Assembly (NCBI GenBank): GCA_964633225.1
Contig: CAZWFQ010000001.1
Location: 124,001 to 188,000, forward strand
DNA from: JAKQIM01 sp964633225
GTDB taxonomy: Bacteria; Chloroflexota; Anaerolineae; Anaerolineales; UBA4823
Direction of reading: 5' to 3'
DNA length: 64,000 bases
Shown here: one piece after another, positions 35,001 to 42,653 of the stretch
Layout: each line of letters begins with the position of its first letter
How positions within the stretch are numbered: the stretch's first letter is position 1
The notes under the pieces: model-generated
The model's database searches: none
What the model was told of the DNA's origin: nothing
The model's input: the letters and a program-made list of their open reading frames with translations, nothing else
Position numbers and translations under genes: made by a program

Positions 35001-35545
35001 GCCAGGCCCACGGCAATGAGCTGGTTGTGTATGCCCCACAGGGTGAGCCGCGCGAGATTGCACGCTTTAAGTTCCCCCGCCAGGCCGAGGGGGACCACTT
35101 ATGCCTGGCTGATTACTTTGCCCCTCAAGACAGCGGTCAGATGGACCTGGTGGCATTCCAGGTGGTTACCGTGGGCCAGCAGGCCACAGAACGCTTCGAT
35201 CACTGGCAGGAGGCTGGCGATTACTCTGAAGCTTACTACATGCATGGCCTGGCTGTGCAAACTGCCGAAGCTGCCGCCGAATATTTGCATCTCCACATCC
35301 GCCGTGAACTTGGCTTGCCAGAAGACCGGGGTAAGCGCTATTCTTGGGGGTATGCCTCTATCCCTGAGCTGGATGATCATCGCAAGGTGTTCGATCTGCT
35401 GCCGGCTGAGAGCGATTTGGGCATGAGCCTGACGGCAGCTTTCCAACTCGTGCCAGAGCAGTCCACCGCGGCCATCGTTGTCCATCATCCTGAAGCCCGG
35501 TACTTTACCCTGGGCGAGAGCCGGGTAGATCAGCTTAGCAAATAA
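32054..35545 (+). CDS. metH: Cobalamin-dependent methionine synthase
   Basis: Transfers the methyl group of 5-methyltetrahydrofolate to homocysteine through cobalamin. At 1163 residues it has all four modules: the homocysteine/zinc domain (zinc ligands Cys235 in LNCSTGP, Cys301 and Cys302 in GGCCGTTP), a pterin-binding barrel (about 350-620, ERCNAQGSKKFKRLL onward), a cobalamin domain with the DVHDIGKN motif (His745 as lower axial ligand), and a C-terminal activation domain (KRYSWGYASIPELDD). The activation domain implies reductive reactivation with S-adenosylmethionine. ATG 32054 follows AAAGGAG. It leads a three-gene run with an RdgB-like enzyme and a methyltransferase-MTHFR fusion. Confidence 0.96.
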   Translation: MKRQYTNRRYLDALSQRVLVYDGAMGTSLQTQKLTAEHFGGERYNGCNDYLVISHPQAVEKVHRSFLDVGVDVIETDTFRANRLTLAEYGLADRTDDINRAAAALARRLVDEYSTPQQPRFVAGSIGPSGKLPSADDPELSNITFEELADVFCQQAMGLIQGGVDLLLVETSQDILEVKAAITGIQQAFSQSNTWLPVQAQVTLDTTGRMLLGTDIGAALAILEGLAIDVIGLNCSTGPDHMREPIRYLGENAALPVSCIPNAGLPLNVDGEAVYPLGPEPFADALLEFVEKHHISVVGGCCGTTPAHLKMLVDKLNRRPSPARPAQALAQLASATRAIPMHQEPPPLLIGERCNAQGSKKFKRLLLAEDYDAILEIGREQVEYGAHTLDISTAVTERPDEIDLMRRVVKKLAAGVETPLVIDTTEMDVLKAALETAPGRCLINSTHLEGGRAKADKVFALAKLYNAAVIVLTIDESGMAKVADKKLEVARRIYDIAVNDHGLRPDALVFDTLTFTLATGDPEFATSAIETIEGIRLIKQALPGVLTSLGVSNLSFGLSAHARPVLNSVMLYHAVQAGLDMAIVNPAHITPYADIPNEERELAEDLIFNRRPDALQRYIAHFEALGPQTETGSAVDPTVYMTPQQRLHWRILHRHKDGVEADIDEIIHNSTTRHSTAVETLNTVLLPAMKEVGDKFGAGELILPFVLQSAEVMKKAVAHLEQYLEKKEGTSKGLVVLATVYGDVHDIGKNLVKTILANNGYTVIDMGKQVPAETIISKAAEAGADAIGLSALLVNTSKQMPLIVNELQRRGLKLPVLVGGAAINRRFGWRILYTESGDLYEPGVFYCKDAFEGLSVMDALSNPQARPELLERLRSDAARETERMKTETSKGLALQRSVVKPQPYAPAQVTLGPRVVRSMPLESVFQHLSKNELFRLSWGAKNAHGEKWEQLKADFEARLDKMQREALRTGWLKPQGVYGYWPCQAHGNELVVYAPQGEPREIARFKFPRQAEGDHLCLADYFAPQDSGQMDLVAFQVVTVGQQATERFDHWQEAGDYSEAYYMHGLAVQTAEAAAEYLHLHIRRELGLPEDRGKRYSWGYASIPELDDHRKVFDLLPAESDLGMSLTAAFQLVPEQSTAAIVVHHPEARYFTLGESRVDQLSK

Positions 35546-35554
35546 GCGGCAGGT

Positions 35555-36166
35555 ATGCCTACCATCCTATTTGCTACCCACAATCCCTGGAAAGATCTGC
35601 TTTTCAGGCCTGCTTTTGCCGCCTTTGGCTTTGACCTGGAGACGCTGAACGGCCAATCTGCCGCGCTCCTCCCAGAGAATGGTGCCACTGCCCTCGAAAA
35701 TGCGCTTGCCAAAGCACGCCAGGTGCATTCCCCCCAGCACCCCTGGACCTTCGGCGATGATGCCGGCCTGTCGATTGATGCCCTTAATGGCGAACCTGGT
35801 CTGCAAACACGCCGTTGGGGGGGGCATTTTTCTGACCAGGTGGATGACCAGACCTGGCTGGATTACCTGCTCTGGCGTTTGCAAGGTGTTCCAGTCGAAA
35901 AGCGCAGTGCCTGCTTCTTTTCGGCCTGGGCGCTTGTGGCCCCAGATGGCAGCACCTATACGCGTCAAATCAAGTGGCCGTTCATGATTGCCGAGCGCCC
36001 GCTGCGCCCCATCAACCCGGGTTCTCCCATCTCATCGGTGCGGATTGGGCCGCCCGATGACCTGGCAAACCGGCAGGGTGAAATCTTACGTGAGCTGCAA
36101 ACGTGGGGCATCTTGGCGCAGTTACAAGCCCGGGCAGTTGAGCATATGCCTGCCGGGCAAAAGTGA
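35555..36166 (+). CDS. RdgB/HAM1-like non-canonical purine NTP pyrophosphatase
   Basis: A 203-residue protein with the family signature FGDDAGLSIDALNGEPGLQT followed by RRWGG, close to the DDSGLEVDAL core where Asp activates water to cleave ITP or XTP. The N-terminus TILFATHNPWKDLL corresponds to ATGNxxK but with His-Asn-Pro. The C-terminal half (GPPDDLANRQGEILRELQTWG) departs from standard RdgB, so the substrate may differ. It is sandwiched, 9 nt from each neighbour, between metH and the fusion gene, an association worth noting since no role in methionine synthesis is known for this family. Confidence 0.7.
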   Translation: MPTILFATHNPWKDLLFRPAFAAFGFDLETLNGQSAALLPENGATALENALAKARQVHSPQHPWTFGDDAGLSIDALNGEPGLQTRRWGGHFSDQVDDQTWLDYLLWRLQGVPVEKRSACFFSAWALVAPDGSTYTRQIKWPFMIAERPLRPINPGSPISSVRIGPPDDLANRQGEILRELQTWGILAQLQARAVEHMPAGQK

Positions 36167-36175
36167 GGTGTAAAA

Positions 36176-38083
36176 ATGGAAACTTTGCCGGTGAATAAAT
36201 TCATGCAGTTGATTGAGACTTCGCCCACCCCCTTGCTCTCGGATGGGGCCATGGGCACGCTCTTGAATGAGCGTGGGGTTGGCTTTGACCAGTGCTTTGA
36301 CGCCCTTAACCTGAGCAGCCCGGCTCTGGTCGGCGAGATACACCGTGCTTATATCGATGCCGGCTCGCAGGTCATCCAGACCAATACCTTTGGCGCCAAC
36401 CGCTTCAAGCTGGCTGTTCACGGCCTGGAAGATAAAGTGACTGAGATCAACCGGGCGGGCGTAGAATTGGCCCGCCGCGTGGCCTTGGCCTCGTTTAAGG
36501 ATGTGTTGATTGCTGGTGACGTTGGCCCGTTAGGGGTCAGGCTGACCCCCTTTGGGCGTGTTCAACGCGAACAGGCCCGCCAAGCGTTTGGTGAACAGAT
36601 CGCTGCCCTCCTGTCGGGCGGCGTGGACTTGCTGATCCTTGAGACCTTTAGCGACCTTTACGAGCTGGAAGAAGCCCTGGCTGCCGCCCGGGCCTTGTTT
36701 GCCGAAGGCCAGCCGGCTGTGCCCTTGGTGGCCTCGATGACCTTCACCCGCGATGATCGCACCCTGCTGGGCGATTCGCCTGCCAAGATCGCCACCGCGC
36801 TGGCGGCTGCGGGAGCTAACCTGGTGGGGATCAATTGCTCTGGCGGCCCAGCTCAGATTTGGCGCATGCTGCGGCAGATGCGGGCTGCAGTGCCTGGGAT
36901 GCGCTTCTCGGTGATGCCTAACGCAGGCTGGCCTGAGCAGGTTGGGGGGCGCATCATGTACCCTGCCAACCCCGATTACTTCGGCGAATATGCACTGGCT
37001 TTTTGCGAAGCAGGTGCCAGCCTGATTGGCGGTTGCTGCGGCACCACCCCGCGCCATATTGCTGCCATGCGCGGCGCCCTGGATCGCCAGCCTGATGGCT
37101 GTGCCCCCACCATCAGCGAGCTGACCCTGCCGGCTGAGTCAGATGAACGCCTGGATGTTTCTGGCTTGCCTTCACGCCTGGCAGAGCGCCTGGCGGCGGG
37201 GAAGTTCGCGATTGCTGTAGAGATGGACCCCCCGCGCGGCCTGGCGGCTCATAAGCTGTTGGCTGGCGCCAGCCTGCTGGCAGAGGCCGGGGCAGACGTG
37301 ATCAATGTGGCCGACAGCCCCATGGCGCGCATGCGCATGAGCCCCTGGGCAGTCTGCGACCTGGTGCAGCGCAAGGTGGGGGTAGAAACGGTGCTCCATT
37401 TCCCCACCCGCGGCCGCAATTTGCTGCGCGTGCAGGGCGATCTGCTGGCTGCCCACGCCCTGGGCATTCGCAACGTGTTTGTGGTCATGGGCGATCCCAC
37501 AGCTATCGGCGATTACCCCGATGCCATGGATGATTATGACCTGGTCCCCTCCGGGCTGATCAAGCTGATCAAACAGAATTTCAATGTAGGGATTGACCAT
37601 GCTGGGGCTGATATCGGCCAACCGACATCCTTCTTTGCTGGTTGTGCCCTCAATTTAGCCCCCCAAGATACAGCCACAGAGATCAAAAACTTGCGCCGCA
37701 AGCTCAAGGCCGGGGCCGATTTTATCCTGACCCAGCCTGTGTATGAGCCAGAACAAGCCGAGCGCTTTCTGAAAGCTTATCAAGAAGTGCATGGCCCATT
37801 GGATGTGCCGGTGCTGGTGGGTATTTTGCCGCTGTACAGTGCGCGCCATGCGGCTTTTTTGCATAATGAAGTGCCGGGGGTCTTGATCCCAGATGTGCTG
37901 CGCCAACGCATCCAAAATGCAGGCGAAAATGCCGCCCAAGAGGGCGTGCGTATAGCCGTTGAGCTGGCACAGCAGATGCGTGCCTGGGCCCAGGGCATCT
38001 ACTTGATGCCCCAGTTCAGTCGCTACGATCTGGCGGCTGAAATTATTGAGCGTATCAAAGCGCAGGAAAAACCTGCGCCTTGA
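36176..38083 (+). CDS. Bifunctional homocysteine S-methyltransferase / methylenetetrahydrofolate reductase
   Basis: A 635-residue fusion. The N-terminal half is a homocysteine methyltransferase domain (LLSDGAMGTLLNERG, zinc ligands Cys221 in GINCSGGP and Cys287 and Cys288 in GGCCGTTP). The C-terminal half (from about residue 340) is a 5,10-methylenetetrahydrofolate reductase barrel: AIAVEMDPPRGLAAHKLL, NVFVVMGDPTAIGDYPD, and GADFILTQPVYEP. The architecture matches YitJ-like proteins. It would make 5-methyl-THF, used by MetH encoded just upstream; the attached methyltransferase may use another methyl donor. ATG 36176 follows GTGAGGTG. The 3' end of the gene folds into a hairpin. Confidence 0.92.
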   Translation: METLPVNKFMQLIETSPTPLLSDGAMGTLLNERGVGFDQCFDALNLSSPALVGEIHRAYIDAGSQVIQTNTFGANRFKLAVHGLEDKVTEINRAGVELARRVALASFKDVLIAGDVGPLGVRLTPFGRVQREQARQAFGEQIAALLSGGVDLLILETFSDLYELEEALAAARALFAEGQPAVPLVASMTFTRDDRTLLGDSPAKIATALAAAGANLVGINCSGGPAQIWRMLRQMRAAVPGMRFSVMPNAGWPEQVGGRIMYPANPDYFGEYALAFCEAGASLIGGCCGTTPRHIAAMRGALDRQPDGCAPTISELTLPAESDERLDVSGLPSRLAERLAAGKFAIAVEMDPPRGLAAHKLLAGASLLAEAGADVINVADSPMARMRMSPWAVCDLVQRKVGVETVLHFPTRGRNLLRVQGDLLAAHALGIRNVFVVMGDPTAIGDYPDAMDDYDLVPSGLIKLIKQNFNVGIDHAGADIGQPTSFFAGCALNLAPQDTATEIKNLRRKLKAGADFILTQPVYEPEQAERFLKAYQEVHGPLDVPVLVGILPLYSARHAAFLHNEVPGVLIPDVLRQRIQNAGENAAQEGVRIAVELAQQMRAWAQGIYLMPQFSRYDLAAEIIERIKAQEKPAP

Positions 38084-38087
38084 TACG
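38051..38087. terminator. Hairpin spanning the end of the fusion gene
   Basis: CGTATCAAAGCGCAGG (38051-38066) pairs with CCTGCGCCTTGATACG (38072-38087) with one mismatch and a 5-nt A loop. It contains the stop codon (38081-38083) and lies between convergent genes, but no T-tract follows. Confidence 0.6.
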
Positions 38088-38097
38088 TCTGGAAAAC

Positions 38098-38394
38098 TTA
38101 GATTGCCGGGGGAATAGGCTCGTCGGAAATGGGAGCCTGGTCTGGCTTCTTGCGCAGCATCACGAAGCCAATGATGATGGGGATGATGACGAAAATCAAC
38201 CCACCGCACACCATGCTCAGGCCTGTGGTCAGGGCAGTGGCGGGGTCGCTGCTGCCGAAGACATTGATCTCAGCACCGGGGATCTGGCTGATGGCTGCAA
38301 AGAAAGCGCCAAAGCACAGCGCAGACAGGCCCGGGCAGCCGCACAGCAAGCTGGCGGCTACAGTGACGATGATAGCGGTTTGTTTCTTATCCAT
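38098..38394 (-). CDS. Small two-helix membrane protein of unknown function
   Basis: A 98-residue protein with two hydrophobic segments, TAIIVTVAASLLCGCPGLSA with FGAFFAAI, and MVCGGLIFVIIPIIIGFVML. A short basic KK at the start and a polar, Pro-rich C-terminus suggest both ends are cytosolic. The ribosome-binding site GGAGAG is well spaced from the ATG, which supports translation. I do not recognise the family. It stands between convergent metH-cluster and pheT-side terminators and so appears to be its own unit. Confidence 0.6.
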   Translation of the reverse strand: MDKKQTAIIVTVAASLLCGCPGLSALCFGAFFAAISQIPGAEINVFGSSDPATALTTGLSMVCGGLIFVIIPIIIGFVMLRKKPDQAPISDEPIPPAI

Positions 38395-38456
38395 GATGGC
38401 TCTCCTTTCACTGAGTCCTTATCAGTATAGGGGAAAATCGTGAATTATGCAAGCTC

Positions 38457-38503
38457 AAAAAAAAAGAGGTTGTGAGTGGTTTTTCCCCGCTCACAACCTC
38501 TTT
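38457..38503 (-). terminator. Intrinsic terminator of pheST
   Basis: On the minus strand a 14-bp stem (AAAGAGGTTGTGAG with CTCACAACCTCTTT) is followed by a run of about nine T residues. It lies 3 nt after the pheT stop codon and is the clearest intrinsic terminator in the window. Confidence 0.93.
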
Positions 38504-38506
38504 CGG

Positions 38507-41077
38507 TTAACTTCGCAGCTTTGCGCCGGTCTCTTGCTCCAGCCGGCGGATGATCTTCTGGCGCACCTGGGCCACATCTTTATCGGTCAGGGTGCGGTCA
38601 GAGGCCTGGTAAGTCAGGCTGTAAGCCAGGCTTTTCTTTGCCATGCCAAGCTGCTCAGAACGGTAGACATCGAACAAGCGTACCTCGGTCACCGTGCGCC
38701 CGCCAGCCTGGCGGATCAGCTCCGCCACACGGTCGGCCGGGACGACCTCGTCCACTACCACAGCCAGGTCTTCTAGCACGGGCGGGAAGGCCGCCACGCT
38801 GCTCATTTCGTAGCGCTCAGGCGCCAGGGCCAATAGAGAGGTCAGGTCCAGCTCAGCCGCCAGCACGGCCCCTGCCGGGAAGTCGTAGCGTTCGCTCACC
38901 AGGGGGTGCAGCTCGCCGAACACGCCCAGGGGTTGGCCGCCAATCCACAAGCGGGCGCACTTGCCTGGGTGGAAGCTGGGGTGTTCAACCGGTTCAATGC
39001 GCAGGGCAGAAAGATGCAAGCTGCTTAGCAGCCCTTCCAGCACGCCTTTGAGATCATAGAAATCCATCGGCTCGGTATCTGCCTTTTGCCAGCCGGCTGG
39101 GCTGCGCGTTCCGGTCATTACAATTGCCAGGTGCAGCAGTTCATCGGGCAAAGCCCCCTCTTCAGAGGCCAGGAAGACCGGCCCGATTTCGAATAAGGCC
39201 AGGCGTGGGCGCAGGCGGATATTGCGTTCAGCTGCTTCCAGCACGCTCGAAAGCAAGCTGTGGCGCAGCACATTACGGTCGCTGGCCATGGGGTTGGCCA
39301 GGTACAGGTAAGGCTTATCCTCAGGCGGCGTGCCGGGCGCCACGCGGCGTGCTTCACGGTCTGGGTGGGTCAGCCGGTAGCTGACGATTTCTGTCAGACC
39401 CATTTCAACCAACAGGTCGCGCACCCGTTCTTCACGCTCTAGCGAGGGATTATTGCGTTGGGGGGGCAGGGCATCGGCCATGCGGGTCTCTGGGATGTGG
39501 TCATATCCATAGATGCGGGCGATCTCTTCGATCAGGTCAGCTTTCCCGATCAACTCGGTGCCAATGTCCATGCGGTGGTCGGGTGCCTGCGCCAGGATGG
39601 AGACGCCATCTTGGGTCTTCTTCACCTGGCAACCGAATTCCAGGCTTTCCAGGATTTGGACGATCTGCTCAACCGGAACGGGGATGCCCAGCAGGCGTTC
39701 TACCTCTTGGGGGGTGATCTCTACCTGGGGATCGCTGGCAGGCAGGGGGTAATCGTCTACCAGGCCCTGGCAAATGGCGCCGCCGCCCAGCATGCGCATC
39801 AGCTCCAGGCCGCGGCGCACGCCGCGCTCGGCCATAGCGGGGTGCACGCCGCGTGAGAAGCGGTAGGCGGCCTCAGATTGCAGCTTTTGAACACCCATCG
39901 TGCGACGGACGTTGATGTAGTTCCAGGCCGCACCTTCCAGCAGGATATTGCGGGTCTGGTCGTTCACCTCAGATTCTGCCCCACCCATCACGCCTGCGAT
40001 CGAGAGCGCCCCGGCAGTGTCGCACACCAGCACGCTGAAATCATTCAGGCTGCGTTCTATCCCATCCAGGGTGGTCAGGCGTTCACCGGCTGTGGCGGTG
40101 CGGGTAATGATGGTGGGGGCCTTGCCGCCGGCGCGCTGTAGCAGCACGTCGTAATCGAAAGCATGCAGGGGCTGGCCGATCTCCAGCATCACGTAATTGG
40201 TGATATCCACCAGGTTATTGATGGGACGCATACCTGCCAGCTTGAGGCGACGCTGCATCCAATAGGGGCTGGGGCCGATCTTTAGGCCCTGGATCAGCCC
40301 AAGCACAAAGCGTGGGTTCAGCTCAGGGTTGCTGATCTGGATGCTGGCTTTGCCATCGATGGAAGGGCCCTCAGGCGTGTAGCTGAAGAAGCCTGGCATA
40401 AGGCGCAGCGGCTGGCCGGTGATGGCTGCTACTTCGCGTGCTACTCCCAGGATGCTGGCTGTGCGGGCTGTGTTGGGCAGGATGGCGATATTGAGCACTG
40501 CATCGCCGATATAATCTGCCAGGGGCAGCCCCACCGGGGCTTCATCATCCAGGATGATAATGCCATCGTGTTCTTCCGAGATGCCCAGCTCTTTTTCCGA
40601 GCAGATCATGGAGTAAGATTCAATCCCTCGGATCTTGGCTGGTTTGAGGGTGGTCAGCACCTGGCCGGGCTGGTGCCCATCGTAGATGCGGGCACCCTGG
40701 CGGGCGTAAGCCACCTTGAGCGGCGTGGGCAACGGTCCGCTGCCTTTGAGATGCTGCAAGTTGGGGGCGCCGGTCAGCACAATGTGCTCGCGTTCGCCAT
40801 CATCCAGCTTGCACAGCACCAGGCGGTCAGCATTGGGGTGCGGCATCACCTCCGATACCGAGGCAACCACAATCTTATCTGGCTCCCAGGATAACCCAGA
40901 GAGCTTGGTATCCAGCTTACCGTGCCCTTCTGCCCCCGCCAGGCCGGCAGGCATGGGGAGCCCAACGAGGGTCATTTCTTCCACTTCCAGCCCGGCCATG
41001 GTCAGGCGGTGAGCCAGCTCATCCAGGGGCAGGGTAATATCAACGAAATCTCGTAACCAAGAAATAGGAACTTTCAT
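38507..41077 (-). CDS. pheT: Phenylalanine-tRNA ligase beta subunit
   Basis: An 856-residue beta subunit of the heterotetrameric enzyme that charges tRNA-Phe. Recognisable parts in order are: the N-terminal MKVPISWLRDFVDI, an EMAP-like tRNA-binding domain (about 45-165, VSEVMPHPNADRLVLCKLDD), the B3/B4 editing region (GVMGGAESEVNDQTRNILLE), the B5 domain, a catalytic-like core (ALFEIGPVFLASE) and a C-terminal FDX-ACB anticodon domain (AAFPPVLEDLAVVVDEVVPA). The ribosome-binding site AGAGGTCG precedes the ATG. It is 48 nt downstream of pheS and shares its T-box leader. Confidence 0.97.
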   Translation of the reverse strand: MKVPISWLRDFVDITLPLDELAHRLTMAGLEVEEMTLVGLPMPAGLAGAEGHGKLDTKLSGLSWEPDKIVVASVSEVMPHPNADRLVLCKLDDGEREHIVLTGAPNLQHLKGSGPLPTPLKVAYARQGARIYDGHQPGQVLTTLKPAKIRGIESYSMICSEKELGISEEHDGIIILDDEAPVGLPLADYIGDAVLNIAILPNTARTASILGVAREVAAITGQPLRLMPGFFSYTPEGPSIDGKASIQISNPELNPRFVLGLIQGLKIGPSPYWMQRRLKLAGMRPINNLVDITNYVMLEIGQPLHAFDYDVLLQRAGGKAPTIITRTATAGERLTTLDGIERSLNDFSVLVCDTAGALSIAGVMGGAESEVNDQTRNILLEGAAWNYINVRRTMGVQKLQSEAAYRFSRGVHPAMAERGVRRGLELMRMLGGGAICQGLVDDYPLPASDPQVEITPQEVERLLGIPVPVEQIVQILESLEFGCQVKKTQDGVSILAQAPDHRMDIGTELIGKADLIEEIARIYGYDHIPETRMADALPPQRNNPSLEREERVRDLLVEMGLTEIVSYRLTHPDREARRVAPGTPPEDKPYLYLANPMASDRNVLRHSLLSSVLEAAERNIRLRPRLALFEIGPVFLASEEGALPDELLHLAIVMTGTRSPAGWQKADTEPMDFYDLKGVLEGLLSSLHLSALRIEPVEHPSFHPGKCARLWIGGQPLGVFGELHPLVSERYDFPAGAVLAAELDLTSLLALAPERYEMSSVAAFPPVLEDLAVVVDEVVPADRVAELIRQAGGRTVTEVRLFDVYRSEQLGMAKKSLAYSLTYQASDRTLTDKDVAQVRQKIIRRLEQETGAKLRS

Positions 41078-41125
41078 AATCGACCTCTACAATCAGCGTG
41101 CATCCGCGTGGTGGCGCGGTTTCAC

Positions 41126-42151
41126 CTAAAACTGCTCCAAGAAGCGCACATCATTGCCCCAGAAGTAGCGGATATCTTCGATCTTGTAGCGCAGCATCGC
41201 GATGCGCTCTGGGCCCATGCCAAACGCAAAGCCAGAGAACTCCAACGGGTCATAGCCGCCGTTGCGCAGCACGGTGGGGTGCACCATGCCGCAGCCCAAG
41301 ATCTCCAGCCAGCCTGTGCCTGAGCAAACCCCACAGCCTTTGCCGCCGCACAAGAAGCATTCCACATCCATCTCGGCGCTGGGCTCGGTGAAGGGGAAGT
41401 AGGAGGCACGGAAGCGTGTACGCACCTGCTCGCCAAACATGCGGCGGGCAAAATCGCTCAGCGTGCCTTTCAAGTCGCCAAAGGTGATCTGCCGTCCAAC
41501 TGCCAACCCTTCCACCTGGTTGAATTGGGTCTCTTTGCGAGCGCTGATCTGCTCATAACGGAAACACATCCCCGGCAGGATGACACGGATGGGCTGGGGC
41601 ACGTATTCGCGCATCACATGGATCTGCCCTGGCGAGGTGTGGGTGCGCAGCAGCACGCCGGGGGCTGTGGTGTGGAAGGTATCCCACATATCCCGCGCGG
41701 GGTGGTGGGCAGGGATGTTGAGCAGCTCGAAGTTGTATTCGTCTGACTCGATCTCGCGCGAGCGGTAGATCTGGAAGCCCATATCCGCAAAGATGCGGTA
41801 AATTTGCCGTAGGATCTGGGTGGATGGGTGCAGGCGGCCGCGTCCAATTGGCCGGCCGGGCAGGGTCACATCCAGGCGCTCGGCTGTGAGCGAGCGGGTC
41901 AGGGCAGCCTGGCGCATGGCCTCAGATTGTTCTGCCAGGGCGCCCTCCAGCTTGCGCTTGACCTCGTTGGCCCGCCGCCCGATCAGGGGGCGCTCTTCTT
42001 TCGAGAGCTTGCCAAGCTGGTCAAAAGCCTGCATCAGCGGCGCGCTGCGCCCTAAATAGGCGATCCGCCACTGTTCCAGGCCGGCTTCGTCCTGCACGGC
42101 TTGCAGGGCAGCCAGGGCCGCGTTTTCGATCTGTTCCAATTGTGTGAGCAT
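41126..42151 (-). CDS. pheS: Phenylalanine-tRNA ligase alpha subunit
   Basis: A 341-residue catalytic subunit. The N-terminal coiled coil (MLTQLEQIENAALAALQAVQ) precedes the class II core with GRLHPSTQILRQIYRIFADM (motif 1 region), LLRTHTSPGQIHVM and FRYEQISARKETQFNQVEGL (motif 2 region), and FGMGPERIAMLRY (motif 3). A CFLCGGKGCGVCSGTGW segment forms a Cys-rich insert. ATG 42151 is chosen because GGAGGTGA lies directly before it; a longer open frame reaches into the T-box terminator and is not coding. Expression should respond to uncharged tRNA-Phe. Confidence 0.96.
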   Translation of the reverse strand: MLTQLEQIENAALAALQAVQDEAGLEQWRIAYLGRSAPLMQAFDQLGKLSKEERPLIGRRANEVKRKLEGALAEQSEAMRQAALTRSLTAERLDVTLPGRPIGRGRLHPSTQILRQIYRIFADMGFQIYRSREIESDEYNFELLNIPAHHPARDMWDTFHTTAPGVLLRTHTSPGQIHVMREYVPQPIRVILPGMCFRYEQISARKETQFNQVEGLAVGRQITFGDLKGTLSDFARRMFGEQVRTRFRASYFPFTEPSAEMDVECFLCGGKGCGVCSGTGWLEILGCGMVHPTVLRNGGYDPLEFSGFAFGMGPERIAMLRYKIEDIRYFWGNDVRFLEQF

Positions 42152-42167
42152 GTTCACCTCCGCAAAA

Positions 42168-42480
42168 TAAAAAATCCCGCCCCAGGCAAGGGACGGGAGG
42201 CGTTTCCCGCGGTACCACCCTTGTTGGCTGCATGATTGTGGTAACAATGGCTATCGTTACCTTTTTAGCAGCCCGCTTTGGCTGACGTATTCATCAGCTC
42301 CCCTGGTAACGCCGGGGGTGCGTCCTGAGCTATTAAGCACTCACTTGAGAGGGCTATTCACCCAGGCGGCTCGGGAGGGAACTTCACGCAGATTTGGCCG
42401 GGCGGGGGTTCCAGTCTATGCCGCCCGCTTCCCTGTCGGCTTCTGCAGCGCTACTTTCCTCTTTCTCAGCCTTTGAAGGT
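42168..42480 (-). promoter_or_regulatory. T-box riboswitch for tRNA-Phe upstream of pheST
   Basis: On the minus strand the conserved T-box sequence AAGGGTGGTACCGCGG ends at 42208 (core 42208-42222). It is followed by a terminator hairpin (TCCCGTCCC with GGGGCGGGA, 42175-42198) and a run of T at 42169-42174. Upstream, a stem I-like region has GGCT pairing with AGCC and the motif GAGGAAAGTAG. The specifier region reads GTGAAGTTCCC, giving a UUC Phe codon at 42379-42381. Known T-boxes bind cognate uncharged tRNA through the specifier and the T-box bulge to prevent termination. The downstream genes being pheS and pheT supports the Phe assignment. Confidence 0.93.
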
Positions 42481-42490
42481 TGATGTCCTA

Positions 42491-42518
42491 ATTATCTGCA
42501 AAATGGGGGTTCTGTCAA
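42491..42518 (-). promoter_or_regulatory. Promoter of the T-box/pheST transcript
   Basis: On the minus strand TTGACA (42513-42518) is separated by 16 nt from GATAAT (42491-42496). The predicted start at about 42484 is just before the T-box stem I region. It is a good match to a housekeeping-type promoter. Confidence 0.75.
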
Positions 42519-42546
42519 CCCTTTCTGAAGCAGAGAATACCAAATA

Positions 42547-42575
42547 TTGACTACTCTTTTCTCGTAGGTTATGAT
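42547..42575 (+). promoter_or_regulatory. Upstream promoter for the foldase gene
   Basis: TTGACT (42547-42552) and TATGAT (42570-42575) are separated by 17 nt. The start point at about 42582 would give a ~70-nt leader to ATG 42654, in which I see no Shine-Dalgarno sequence. Confidence 0.55.
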
Positions 42576-42641
42576 CGAGTAATTCCAGAGAAACTTCATA
42601 ATCCTTAACCGTAAAACCATGCCAAACACGCTAGTATCAAC

Positions 42642-42647
42642 TATAAT
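42642..42647 (+). promoter_or_regulatory. -10 box giving a leaderless foldase transcript
   Basis: TATAAT ends 6 nt before ATG 42654. With usual spacing the first transcribed base would be the A of the start codon, which fits the lack of any ribosome-binding site. A -35 box is not obvious. Confidence 0.55.
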
Positions 42648-42653
42648 TACCCC

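Noticed and set aside
42152..42247. N-terminal extension of PheS into the leader
   Set aside because: The extension would translate the T-box antiterminator and terminator; the GGAGGTGA site fixes the start at 42151.
42400..42480. Start of a possible CRISPR or direct-repeat array in the GC-rich leader
   Set aside because: No unit repeats; the pairing pattern is explained by T-box stem structures.
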